NCBI GenBank assembly: GCA_025345505.1
Contig: JANVCC010000270.1
Location: 8,732,855-8,796,854 of the forward strand
Origin: Todiramphus chloris collaris
Lineage: Eukaryota; Chordata; Aves; Coraciiformes; Alcedinidae
DNA: 64,000 nucleotides
Reading direction: 5' to 3'
In this document: piece after piece, positions 1 to 17,698 of the stretch
How positions within the stretch are numbered: the stretch's first letter is position 1
Layout: every line of letters starts with the position of its first letter
Made by a program: the position numbers and the translations under genes
The notes under the pieces: generated by a model
Told to the model about the DNA's origin: nothing
The model's database searches: none
The model's input: the letters and a program-made list of their open reading frames with translations, nothing else

Positions 1-63
1 ACAGTATTTCATTTAAGGGGAAAATACATTTCAGAAGAAACCTCTTCAGCGGTTGAGTGACTA

Positions 64-5251
<5,188 letters not shown>

Positions 5252-5554
5252 CCATTATTCCTGTCTGATGGACACCGTAGAGAGATAAACCCGTTGTGGC
5301 AGCGTTCCAGACTGTCCCAATGACAGCGTACAAAAGGATGGAACCAAGATTTCCAAAGAACAATCTATTTGGCATAAAATATCCAGCATCCAAAACAATG
5401 GGGGGCAGCAGATAGAAAAAAAATACAGTCGGTGTAAGGGTAAAGGAGGCGATGTGATCTGCTCCCCATACGATGCCACCGAGGAAGATACCAAGAACAA
5501 TCAGCAGAGCACTCTCCGGAACCACTCGAGTGACTTTGTGGGACAAGTGGAAAA
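5252..5554 (-). CDS. SLC9A3: SLC9A3 (NHE3) exon 2
   Basis: Internal exon of 303 bp with acceptor TTTCCTTGCAG ending at 5555 and donor G|GTAAGT at 5252/5251. It supplies two bases of codon 66, codons 67-166, and one base of codon 167. It contains the NHE membrane segments around residues 80-96 ([15 protein letters not shown]), 108-124 and 136-158. The stretch [20 protein letters not shown] (residues 110-129) corresponds to the amiloride-sensitivity region of NHE1 (FFLFLLPPI). The loop [12 protein letters not shown] and the TTGLSLYG segment are the NHE3-specific readings, which separates it from NHE1, NHE2 and NHE5. No stop or frameshift is present, so it looks functional. Codon 66, formed across the exon 1/2 junction, reads GTT (Val) where mammalian paralogues have Gly. 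Confidence 0.96.
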
Positions 5555-7082
5555 CTGCAAGGAAAGAGGAAGAGAGTTTGTCAGAATTGGAATGGAGAAT
5601 TTGAGCAACAACTGTTGTTAGCTGGTAATTTGGACTTCACACAAACTTCCTGCTTTCATTGTTATTACACCCAAAACCATGATGGGATGCACGGGGTTAC
5701 AGTAAGAAGCTAGCCATCTGTAAAATAAAATAGGTTAATTCTCATATTTTATCCAGCATATTTCAGCTTACATGAAAACAACATTTCATGAATTTTGTTT
5801 CCTTTATTGGGTTGTATTCTCCACGTAAGATCTGTTTCGGAAAGATGGTGCTCTGTGCAAAGCAGCAAGTGCAAGACTGGAAAGAAATTGCAGAAGTTGT
5901 GGAAATGTAAAATTTTGGTTTCTTTCTGTATCTAAAAATACACATCTGGCCTCCCAACTTTTGTCTTTGAGAAAGATCAGTGTACTATCAGGTTTACTGG
6001 AGGACAAGAGAAGACTGCTGAAAGAAGAAGCAGTTCCAAGACAAATTTATTTTTGTATTTATATTTTAATTGATGAAGAATGTTGTATGCATACAGCATT
6101 GCCTACAGCAGGAGCAGAACGGAGCAGATATTATGTGAGATCCCTCTTGGGCCTTTCCCTCAAAATCTTCCTCGTAAGAATGTCAGTGAATTCAAAGGCT
6201 TTCTGGGGGAACTGGGGCTTTATTGGTGCCTCATTCATATATAGGTATATTCATAGGAAATGGTTCTGTAGCAGGCTACTTAACTTTTTTTATTGCATTA
6301 AAAATGTCATAAAATCTGTATCTTACAACAGGTTGTCAAATAAATAAAGATGAATGGTAGATGGTATCTCTTATAGAAAAATGTGATGGTGTGGGGTGGT
6401 AAGTCTATTAAACTAGCCAGTTAGAGGGAGAGAAAATTATGAAGTGCCATGAGCGAATCTGAAGAGACAGAAAGATGACAAGGCCAAGATAAAAAATAAT
6501 AGACTGTTCAAGGTGACAGAAACACAAGTAAGATTGAAAATATACGCAGCAACATATATTTATAGTGCACTTCGGTGTCAGATAAAAGGAAAAGAAAATA
6601 AAAAGCAGAGTTAAGTCAAGTGTACACAGAAAGATGGAATACAAAAAAGGAGAGGATGTGGCAATGGTCTTTGATAATAAGGAAGTAGGGGTGGGTTAAT
6701 TGTCTTTCTTGGGATTTTGGTGAGCTTTTTCTTGAGTTTATCTTGTATACTGATGTGTCCCAGATGGTCTGAACCCTACCACTTTGTGATACTGATTCAA
6801 TCAATGGGATTTTGCATTTTTAGCTTTGTGTTGAAAATGTTTCACTTTAGGAAAAACAACAAAAAAGACTACTAAAGACTAAAAAGGCCACTAAAAGCCA
6901 CTGGTTCAAGCATCAGCCTAGAATGGTGTTGAAGTTTTTACAGCATTAATGCAAATTAGCTCAAAACTAATGTGGACAAGAAGGCATCATTAAAATTCCA
7001 GCATTTTAAGGTATAGTGGAATAATCTTTCCCATAACTACACAGAGATCTTAGACCAGGTTATTTTACTGAAAAACCTTTTT

Positions 7083-7182
7083 NNNNNNNNNNNNNNNNNN
7101 NNNNNNNNNNNNNNNNNNNNNNNNNNNNNNNNNNNNNNNNNNNNNNNNNNNNNNNNNNNNNNNNNNNNNNNNNNNNNNNNNN
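7083..7182. other. assembly gap (100 N)
   Basis: Exactly 100 undetermined bases, the conventional length for a gap of unknown size. The true missing length is unknown. The flanks are AT-rich with no recognisable repeat at the edges. Confidence 0.99.
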
Positions 7183-9189
7183 GAAGACAACAGCCTGCCT
7201 ATACCAACAATGAGCGTGACTGTGGTTCACATGTGTTTGTAGACAAGACTTGAAAACCAAGCCATGATAGAAGATAGCTTCAGAGTGGAATTAATACAAT
7301 AGCACATATGAAAGCACATGAAATACACAGGAAAGCAAACTGCATGCAGTGAGGCTGCCTAAACCACGCCAGTTTTCTATATCATGTTTCATGTAATCAA
7401 TAGCTGAATAATACTTCACCAACCAACACTGTGGATTTTCCCAGTTAGTCTCCTCTTTTTATAATAAAATCCCTTGGGCTTGCACTAAAACCAGGAAGAA
7501 AGTAAATGAGGAAAACCAAACATGTAGAAATTATAGCATTTAAATTCTGAAAAGTCTTCTTTTATCAGTAATTCTTGGTTCTTTGAATTTCCGGACGGTG
7601 AATTATCAACTATTTTATCACCTCACAGAGTAGAGATTATCTCCTTATCCCAGAAAATGAATGTTGCTGAGCTAGTCTTACTAACCCAGGTCTGTTTTTC
7701 CTACTCTTACGTCTGCAGATAAGCCACAACTACAAAAGGTTAAAGTTAAAAATGTAAAAGAAAACTGTGAAGACATTTGGAAAAATGGTATTGTATTCTA
7801 CTCTGTAAAATATCTTTACAACCTAAACCAGTTTCTCCCAGTGAGTGCTGGGAAGCCAACCTGATACTGGTTTTAACACTGTCTCCTAGAAGTTGCATGT
7901 TCTCAGTGAGTCAGCTACATCATATCTGTCTGTATTCCCTTTAATCCTAATCATCTGATTATCCATACTGGATTTTAATACTATCAGCAATAAATTCCTT
8001 AACTCTGTTAGTGTCAGAATGCGGACTGGGGGCAGGAAAGTTATTGCATGTAATGGGGCTCTAGAGGAATCTCTTCTGCATTTGGTACAACCAAATTCTG
8101 AGTGCTAGATGGTATTTGTTTTAAAGTGCCTAGCTAACTCTGCAGGCAGATAGTATGCCACTGAGTATCAGAATCCTAGGGTCTGGAAACATAGAAATAT
8201 GCAAAAGGGAAATCCAGCATGAAATTCAGTGGAATACCTCTAGACTAATATGTAATCGGAACTTGCTATTTGAGTTCATATTTGCACTTGCACTGATTGA
8301 TTTGGGTTTTGTTTATGGCCACGTGCATTAAATATATTCAACCAAGACTGCACATTATGAGTAGCTAGTACATGTATAGAAATTGAGAGAGATAGATTAA
8401 TTCCAAATTTACTCCTTAATGTTTTGGGTTTTTTAAAATTAATTCTCCTGAAGTTATGTCCCTGATACATTCTGATTGTGTTACAAACTGACAGAATGAT
8501 AGTACATTAATTTTCATAAAGTTTTCCTTTACTTGCTTTGGAGAAATGCAGAAATAGGCCCACAAAATGAATTATGTCACCATGACAAAGGAGAAGAATC
8601 AGAAGCTTTAATGTCATCTAAGTGTCTAGCGTGACTAGGTATTCCACCTGACTAAGGAGTAAAATACAACCCAGTAGTAATGGACACCCAGTTTGGTTGG
8701 ATTCTGTTGTGAAAGAGTTTACAAGTATCAGGAAGGATAGCGTGGCACTGCTGCTCAGAGAAATTACTCTGCAAGGGACCCAGGGATGAAATGATGCCTA
8801 TTTCACTGCTGTTAAGAGTACATCAATGTATTTTAATGAGGAGGAGGGACATGAGGGAAAGAGCAAAGGAAAAAAAAAAATGTAGCCAGTCCATAGCATA
8901 AAAGAAATAACAGTGAGCAGGGCAGTCTTGTGATCTATACATTTATCATTTAGAATTTGTCAACGTAAGTCCAGGCACAGTATTAATAAAAAATCTAGAT
9001 ATGCTTTTCATCGTGCTTAACCTGGCTTGGAAGTGGATTGAGCTGGTTAGTGGGTATACTGTGTTTAAATTCAAGATGAGCATCACTGAATTAGAAGCTT
9101 TCTACAAAATTGAACAATTACATCATATAAACTTCCTGTGGATTTTTTTTTTTTCCTAACACTTCCTTTGAAATCCAGTAAAAGGGACT

Positions 9190-9397
9190 GTGAAAATTGT
9201 GAGAGTGCCAGAGCCTGGCCCAGGCTGCCCAGAGAGGCTGTGGAGTCTCCTTCTCTGGAGACTTCCTAACCCCCCTGGATCTGCTCCTGTGTGGGCTGCC
9301 CTGGGTGACCCTGCTCTGGCAGGGGGTTGGACTGGATCATCTCCAGAGGTCCCTTCCAACCCCCACCACTCTATGACTCTGTGATTCTATGATTCTA
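9190..9397 (+). mobile_element. CR1 LINE 3' end
   Basis: Short 5'-truncated copy starting in the region reading GCCCAGGCTGCCCAGAGAGG, with the usual GGTTGGACTGGATCATCT and TCCCTTCCAACCC motifs. It ends in a GATTCTATGATTCTA repeat typical of CR1 3' ends. Well preserved, so comparatively young. It lies antisense in SLC9A3 intron 1. Confidence 0.95.
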
Positions 9398-10740
9398 ATT
9401 AATGCATCCGATAAGAAAGATAAAAGAGGTAAGATCTGATGAGAAAAATAAATTATAAAAAGAAAATTGGCAATCTATGGTTTGATGGCCAGAACAATTT
9501 TTCTTTTTAACTCAAAGAAATAATTATACTTTAAGAAGTATGTTATTTTTTTTTGCATCTTTTAAAAACGCAGTAACTCAGAGTAAATCCTTCAGTGGAC
9601 TTTACAGCATTCAGGGAATTATCTGTTGCTTTCTAAAGCCATCTGAGACTGCTTTGCAAGAAGTGATTCACCAGAATAATGTTTATCTCTTTCACTAAAT
9701 GAAATTAAGACAGAAAGAACTGGTTAAATAGCAAGAAATAAATAAAGTAAACAAATAAATAAAAGAGAACATACGGTTCATGCTCAAGTCACTTAGTTTT
9801 TGTATATATAAAAAAAGTTTTCTGAAGCAAGGTTTCTCATATTTATTTCCAAATCATCTCTAACAACAACCATTTTTAATGAATAATTATTTTCGCTTAT
9901 CAAGCAAAAGATTTCAATGACTTAGTTCTAGAATTCTGTGCTTCACTTCCAGCTGAAATGAACAATTCAAGACAGATTTGCCATCTTTTGAAAATACAGC
10001 ACTGCAAAAACAAAACTCCAAAACTACCTATTTAATACACTGTTGCATTTCAGGTCATTTCAACACTATCTCAAGTGACAAATAACATTTCCATTAACTT
10101 TGTTAGTGGAAAATCAAGGCCCTGAAAACACTGAAATAATTTTTTCAGCTCCTATCACTGTCTCAGTCAATCACAAAACCTACTGCATGCGTGCAGTATG
10201 CAGTGTGGCATCCGGAAAAGTCCAGACCTGACTTACAGTAGTGCTAGGCATTCTTTCCCATGCATCTTTGGACAAAATCCAAGAATTCACAAAATAATTT
10301 AGATTATTAAAAGATTTTCTACCTCTTTTGTCAGACTTATCATTCTCATAGTTGAAAGCACGTGAAAGCACAGATAGGAATTTGCAAACATTTCTCAGAG
10401 CTTTCTACCACTGCTAGTGAGAGGTGTGGGGTCTACCATATGCATCTTTGCTAGTGGGTCAAACATGCACCGATAGTGTGCTATTAGTCTATTTTTTCAG
10501 TTTTGAGCTTTTATTTTCACTTAGAAAGATGAAATCATATTAAATCAAGCCACAAGTTCCTTCAATTTGAGATCCAAGACTTGATCCTCTGTGACTGGCG
10601 AGAACCCTTGCCATTGACCAAAGTGAGAGCAAAACCTTTCTTCGTGATTCTGAAAAGTAATGAAAATTTACTTTACAGAGATGCAAATAATTGTATCTCC
10701 AAGGCAGTATAGAACCAGGTTCATGTAATGCCATGAGGTT

Positions 10741-11151
10741 GCATCTCCCTTCTGAGGAGAGGCTGAGGGAGCTGGGTCTCTTTAGCCTGGAGAAGAGGAG
10801 GCTGAGGGGGGACCTCATTAATGTCTATAAATGTGTTAAGGGCGAGTGTAAGGAGGATGGAGCCAGACTCTTCTCAGTGTCATCCAATGTTAGGACAAGA
10901 GGCAATGGGAGTGAGTTGGAACACAAGAGGTTTAGGGTAAACATAAGGAAAAACTTTTTCACAGTGAGGGTGATGGAGCCTGGACCAGGCTGCCCAGGGG
11001 GGCTGTGGAGTCTCCTTCTCTGGAGGTGTTCAAACCCCGCCTGGACACGTTCCTGTGTGACTTGATCTGGGTGATCCTGCTCTGGCAGGGGGGTTGGACT
11101 AGATGATCTTTCTAGGTCCCTTCCAACCCCTAACATTCTATGATTCTACGA
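10741..11151 (+). mobile_element. CR1 LINE 3' fragment
   Basis: 5'-truncated copy containing CTTTAGCCTGGAGAAGAGGA, GGCTGCCCAGGGGGGC, GGTTGGACTAGATGATC and the terminal ATTCTATGATTCTA. The translated frames are the usual CR1 ORF2 C-terminus and 3' UTR readings, not a host gene. The 3' repeat is intact, which suggests a relatively recent insertion. Confidence 0.95.
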
Positions 11152-14100
11152 TAATATGTAAGTTCATTTAAAATAAGAGAATATTCTGCCTGAAGGGAAA
11201 TCTTTCTTCTAAACATCTTCCAGCTGTTGGACTCTAACTGGCAAGCATGAAATTTTTGTTTCCTATCTTATCTACCTGATCATGTTCTCTTTACCACTCT
11301 AGAGGGGAATTCTATTTAAAAACTGATTAGTTCTACCCTTTCTGCAGTGTTTTTCAGTAGTGTCTTCGGCAGATATATGTTATTACTTAAAAAAAAAAAA
11401 AATCTGAAATGTATTCCAACAGCACACTTAGAAAAAACTGATTTACCTTGTCTATATAATGGCTCAAAGTATAATCAAATACCAACTTGTCAACTAAATT
11501 GATCAAGTGTAGCTGGGTACTAATGCAGACTGAAAGCCTCTGGAAAGTCCCAGTCCATTCCTGTTATGTTGGTGTACCTGACTAGGGAATGGCCATACTG
11601 TCCTTAATACAGAGCATACATTTTCTAGAGGGATCATTTTGCTTTCACCACCTCTAAAAGTCATGCATCCTCAGACACTCTTTTGCTCTGTATCTTCACC
11701 CATTATTTGCAACCTGTTAGTGAATCATAGTACAAAGACAGAAGCAGCTGTGATGTAGAAATATTTGCCTACACAAGTCCCTGGGCAGAGATTGCCGCAT
11801 TCATGTTGGGCAGAAAAAAAAATTTATTATCTGTCCTTTTTTCCCCTGCTTTTTGTCTGCCAGCTCCTGTAAAAGGTTATTTTAGATACTTAGTGTTTGA
11901 CAATTTTTTCTCATTAAGCTGTATATGTAGAAAAGCCAGATACCCTGACCTCCCCAACATCTAAAAAGGAGCTGGTAACAATCACTGTTTTAAAATGACT
12001 TCTAACTCTCAGTTTAGTAACAGTCTTATGTAATCCCTGATTTATTGGCTGCCTGTAGCATTCACTGTGGTCCTCTCGTGATACGGAGGGCAATGTATGC
12101 CAGTTTCTTTCTGCACGCCACCTATTCCAGACTAATACTGAAAGTTTCTTGAGCAACGGACAGTACAAACTCCTTAGAGACATTCACTGCTGCAATTGTT
12201 TAGAAAAGTACTTAACAATAATGACCATAAATGTGTTTTTGTTATAAGGAAGGGTTTCTCTCTTCCATTCTTCTGTTCCATTGTCTTCAGTTTGATGGGC
12301 AACTTTCTTTATACTTTTACGTCTTTAATCTCAAATTTCTCCAGAGGTTTTTGCTATTTCTTCTTAAGTATTTGGTGTTAATTGCCATCTATTTCATATA
12401 TTTGTTAAAGAACACACTCTTCCAGTAAGTCCACTTTCTACTTACTCCAAGAGAAGGTTTTTGATACAATTGCCTGTTTAGTGAAGGTTCTTGTATTTAT
12501 ATTTCTCTTCTCTTTTGTTATGGTTCCCTTCTCAACAGTCCTGCCCACACACTTCTTCACTAATAAACTTCCTACACTTGCTATGCTTGATTTCTATATA
12601 CTCATGTGTCTTTCCTTTTCTGCTCTGTCCTTGTAACTCTTATTATTTTCACATGACGCGCCCGTTTTGCATCCCTGTGCAATGACCTCAGTTGCACTGG
12701 ATCCCGTTTTTCAGATCTCCTTCATGATGTAAGATTTCTACCATTGCCACATTACCAAACACAGCATTTCTTGCTTGTATAGCCATAGGCATACCTTCCA
12801 GCTAATTACTGTTGCTTAGGTAGCCTGTTTAGAGCATCTAGGAATTTTACTTATGGCCATAAGATCTAGAAGAGCTCTTTGGTTGTGTAGCCAGGCCCTC
12901 CATTATCATACCACCACATTTAATGATCCTAATTTCAGAGTATTTTTGCTCCAGCTAAGCCTATATAAGGGATACCAGCAACCCTTATCACATAGGTTGA
13001 GATTTCACGAGACTTCATTCTGATCTCTAGCCTGAGCTTGTTCACAGATATTCTATATCCATTTTACTTTGTGAAAGTGATTTCAATTCTCACACATAGT
13101 TCTTTCCCCCTAATGTTAAATCCTTCATTTCTTATAAAAGCACAGAGAGAAACATTTTTGTTGCGTGTCTTTGATTTGTTAAACTAAATCACTTACTTTC
13201 AGTCCTTGCTTTGGCACTCTATCTGTTTCAGAGTCATCAGAAATCTCGTCTACGTGTTGCATGAGTCACAACAGAAGCAGGTCCAACAGCATTAATAATT
13301 TCCTATCACAATCTATAGTTCTACATCCTGGATTCATTATCACATTGGTGACTCACAGTCATCCTGTATTCACTTCATACACATGTATACCTCTCTTCTT
13401 CTCATTCACAATGACACGTAGAAATTCTTGTCATTGGTCCCTAACTGAAAGTGCCACAAAAAAAACCCTCTATAAGACCAGATAAAAAGCCAAGCTCTAG
13501 TGAATTCCACAAATAACCTTCCTATAGTTTCTTCCTTTATCTTGTCCTTCCCTTACCCACCCGGCAACTGTTCCACCCCCTGTCTTATTAAAAGATGAAT
13601 TTAGGCCTAAATAAAGTAAAAAAAAATTAAAAATCCAATGTGTTCTATGAGTGGTTCCGTTGAAGAAAGGATTCAAAGCATTAGGGAACTGTTTTTCTAA
13701 TCTGTCCAGGAAGTGTTTAAGCAGATTCGACATGGCTGAGGCTGATCATTATTATTGTATTTACCTTCCTGCTCTTTATCAACAAAGTGCGCTCAGTTTT
13801 CTTTTCCTGGTCAGGAGACTGATAGCGTATTTTATAGTCCTTTAGATTCTGTTCTGTGGACCTTGCAACAGTGGTATTCTGAGAGTCTCATGAATTGATT
13901 TTTGCTATTTTGAATTGTTTATATAGAAGTGGTACAAACCCCTTAAGTGAAAATCTTTTACTAATTTCTTTTAAACAATATTATTTTGACAAATCTTAAA
14001 TTATTTTATTAATCAGTACTTAATACTTTTACCGAACGTAGCAAAGATGGAAAGATTTACTAAAAAAAACCTCAGACATATCACATATCTCAGAAAACTC

Positions 14101-17080
14101 AGAGATAATTTGTATTGCGTAACAAGCAGTAAAAGCTATTTTTGGTACACGTCCTTGGGTACTGTCTACATGAGCATGAATATTAATACTATTCATACTT
14201 AATCTTGGGCATATTTTTCCTAAGCAAGGCACAAAGTCATTCATACTTAACTTGTTTAGATCAACTGGTTTGAGTTTGGTTTTATCCAGCTCAAGAAAGC
14301 TTTCATTTGTCACATATGTAATGATCACCATTTACAAAGTGTACAGCATTCTAATGAGCTCATTAAGCAGGAGATTTTAGGTCGCTGTTCTTTGTTGGTG
14401 AACAATTAACAAAATATGTTAGCAATTAAAACTGTGACCAACATACAGGTCAAGGTTCCTTGTTGATAGGTCATAACTTAACAAGATAGCCCCAAGACAA
14501 ATTCAGAGAAGTGTGTGAGTAAGCAACTATTACCTCTATAAGCACTTAGAACATAATGAAGTTTAAACACTCAGGTACAGTTTATCATAATTATGCCAAA
14601 TAGCTCTTTTCTGAAGGAGCAGTCCCTCTGCAGTGCTAGCGTGGTAGCATTTGGCCCTTATGGAGCTGAATGGCACTGAAAGGAAAATGGGAACAGTCAA
14701 AAATAATATTTCAAAACGAGAGCAAAGTACACGTTAGAAACACCTTGAAGTATACTAGAGGATATAAAACAGGACAGGAAAAGTGTCATAAAATGACTTC
14801 ATTTCCTATGTAAAAGGTATTAGAATTAAGTCTGAAAGACAATCTTTTTGCTCAAGTTAATATTTCTCACAGCCTGAACTCAGTTAAGGGTTGCTATGAG
14901 ATTTCTGCTGTCAATAGATGATATTCCATGCTGAATACAAATATAAAGAAGCACAGCTGAAGAGTATTACATACTAGAGCTACTCTGTAGCAAAAGAACA
15001 AAAATAGTATTTTCTGTCATAACCCCTTCCAATTACATATTAAAGGGCACGAGAGACATAATTAAAGCCTAAGGGCTAGGAGGAATAGCTATGAAGGCTA
15101 ATCCAAGTCATGGGGTAGGAAAGAACTTTTTTTCAAGCCTTGGTAGACTACCTTGCTTCCTGCCCCATATGTTCCACCCTGGCAAGATTTTAATTACTAC
15201 AACTGGAATAGCATGGGATTACAGGGGAAGTATTTCTGATTACAGCAGTAAATTAAATAAGCATTAGGGTATTAAAATTTATCAGCGATGCCCACAAACA
15301 AACCAAAAAAAACCCACCAAAAAACCCCTACCCCCAAAACACAAGTATCAGGTAGCTCTTGCTTAAAACTGAAAACAAGCTTTGTCTGAATGAAGTTATG
15401 AGAACATACGTAGCTAGTTTCCTCTGAAAGTTAATACCACTGTGCACCTTGCATGGGCTTCAAAATGTTGCCGTTCATACTTTGGAGGAAAGGCTCCAGC
15501 AGCTTGATAAGAGAAGAGTTTCACGATGGCTTACAACTCTTGTACGTAATTCCAGAAACTCGTATTTGAGCCTCCCTCCACCACCCCCTCCCAGCCCCGC
15601 CTTGGGCCTCCCACCCCTCTCAGCCCCTCTCGGCCTCAAATATGTTGTTTATGTGTGTTAGGAATGTCAGATTCTCTAGATGAGATCATTTTTACTGAAC
15701 AAATTAGAAACACTTTTAAGAGAAACACTCCCTATTACCGTAAGGCGTCCAGAATGACAACAGATAAGGATAGACTCTTTTCCTAAGATTTTTACAGGGC
15801 TGTGAAAGTTCCTCGGTGAAGGATCTGGGATTCCAAAGCTTTTTCAGGAAATGGAGAAGCAAGTAGAAACTTTTCTGTAAGAACACTGGTAAAATCACTT
15901 GTCACTCACCTGCTTCTCCACATGCAACTCCCTTTGTGGAGTTTTAGGTAATGAGAGAATAGCTCTTTTACCATGTTCTGCTCAGAAGGAACATGGTAAG
16001 GAACCGAGTAAGGGGATATGTGGTAAGGAAATAGGCAAGGATTCTCATGTTTTAATACTTGCACACTACTCTATTTGTTCCACAGAAGGTTAAGGAAGCA
16101 CCATTTTCACCATTCAAGCCTGGGAGTTTCTGGATTAGGCAATAGAGAGCAGAAGACTTTATACGCTTCCTTGATGAATGCACCGAGTCCTGCCCATAAA
16201 GGATGTAATTTTTCTCAGAAATCGAGGTACGTGGTTAATTTTTCCACAGACTTAAGAAGAGCAAAGTACAGCTTAATTTATATCACTCTATTTGTTTCTT
16301 GTAAGTGGCTCTGAGATACTGCTATCATTCAGCATGCTTTGACATCAGCTTTGATTTTTGTCCTTAGAGCTTTTCTGATTAACTAATACATTAAGTCTCA
16401 TACCTTCATTATCTCATTGGAGAGGTGAAGTACACAATGATGGTAGCAGGAATAGCAGTAGTTTAAATAGTATCTTTATACTTCAAAATGTGGTGCGTGG
16501 AAAATAGGTTTGATGTTTCAAAACGGGGTAAGAAGGTGATGATGAGACAGCTTTTTTTTTTCAGTTACGCACTTCTGTTTTGTAGTGCAGGCACGAGGAA
16601 AAATGAGAAAGGTTAGCATGCAAAACAAAGTTCACAAGGAGATTAGTTTTCTGATTTTCTACAGAGAAGAAAGAAAAAGGAGGAGAAAAAAAACAACTGG
16701 CTAAAGCTGTATTTGAAGTAGCTCACCACACAAAGCTTTTAATTACTGAATATGACTGTTTGTTTCAAAAAGGAAGGAGGGTAGAAACCAGACACAAATC
16801 TCTTCCTGACTAAGTAAGAACATCCCAGAATGTCATACACATAGACTAAACATGATACACAGTACAAATTCCTATCACCATAGGATTCTTTGCTTTATGT
16901 GGGAAAATGTCCCTTCTGACACGGGTTAAAATTTTGCATATATTCCTAACAACATGTGCAAATATTAATGTTTGGGGAGCAGTAAGGATGCAGTATGAAT
17001 CAAATGTTATACCTAGTATATGCACAGTAGTGCCTCTTTTTGTCTTCTATAACCACATATATATGGGTTAAACTTCAGTA

Positions 17081-17698
17081 GAATCATAGAAGAGTTTGGG
17101 TTAGAAGATACCTTTAAAGGTCCAACCCCACCTGCAATGATCAGAGACATTCTGGTTACTCAGAGCCCAGCCTGACCTTGAGTGCATCCAGGGATGGGGC
17201 ATCCACCACCTCTCTGGATATCCTGTTTCAGTATTTCACCACCCTTATCACAAAAACCCTTCCTTATATCTAACCTGAACCTACACTCTTTTCATTTAAA
17301 ACAAGTACCCCAGTACCCCTGATTACAGGTCCTAAAAAGCCTGTCCTCGTATTCCTGATAAGCCCTCTTTGAGTATTGAAAGGCAACAGCAAGATCTTCC
17401 TGGAACCTTCTCTTCTCCAGCCTGAACAACCCCAACCTTCTCAGCATTTCTTCACGGGAGAGCTTTTCCATCCCTCAGATTATTTTTGTGGCGCATGTCT
17501 GGACCTGCTTCAACAGGTCCTTGTCTTTCCTGTGCTGAGGACTCCAGAGCTGGACACAGTACTCCAGGTGGGGTCTCAGCAGAGCAGAGAAGAGTGGCAG
17601 AATCACCTCCCTCGACCTGCTGGGCATGCTTCTTTTGATGCAGCCCAGGATACACTTGGACTTCTGCTCTGTGTGTGCACATTGACAGCTCATCTCCA
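17081..17698 (-). mobile_element. CR1 LINE fragment, minus strand
   Basis: On the minus strand it reads the CR1 ORF2 C-terminus (RSREVILPLFSALLRPHLEY, then CVQLWSPQHRKDKDLLKQVQ) and runs to a 3' end with TTCTATGATTC (plus-strand GAATCATAGAA at 17081). 5'-truncated and frame-broken. It has the same orientation as SLC9A3, so it lies sense in intron 1. Confidence 0.94.

Noticed and set aside
5961-6347. 128-codon plus-strand frame in SLC9A3 intron 1
   Set aside because: AT-rich low-information translation, no motif, no splice-site support.
7060-7260. Minus-strand frame containing unknown residues
   Set aside because: Created by translating through the N gap.
15295-15345. A/C-rich stretch as a possible G-quadruplex on the minus strand
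   Set aside because: Only three good G-runs, so it does not meet the four-run pattern; treated as low complexity.
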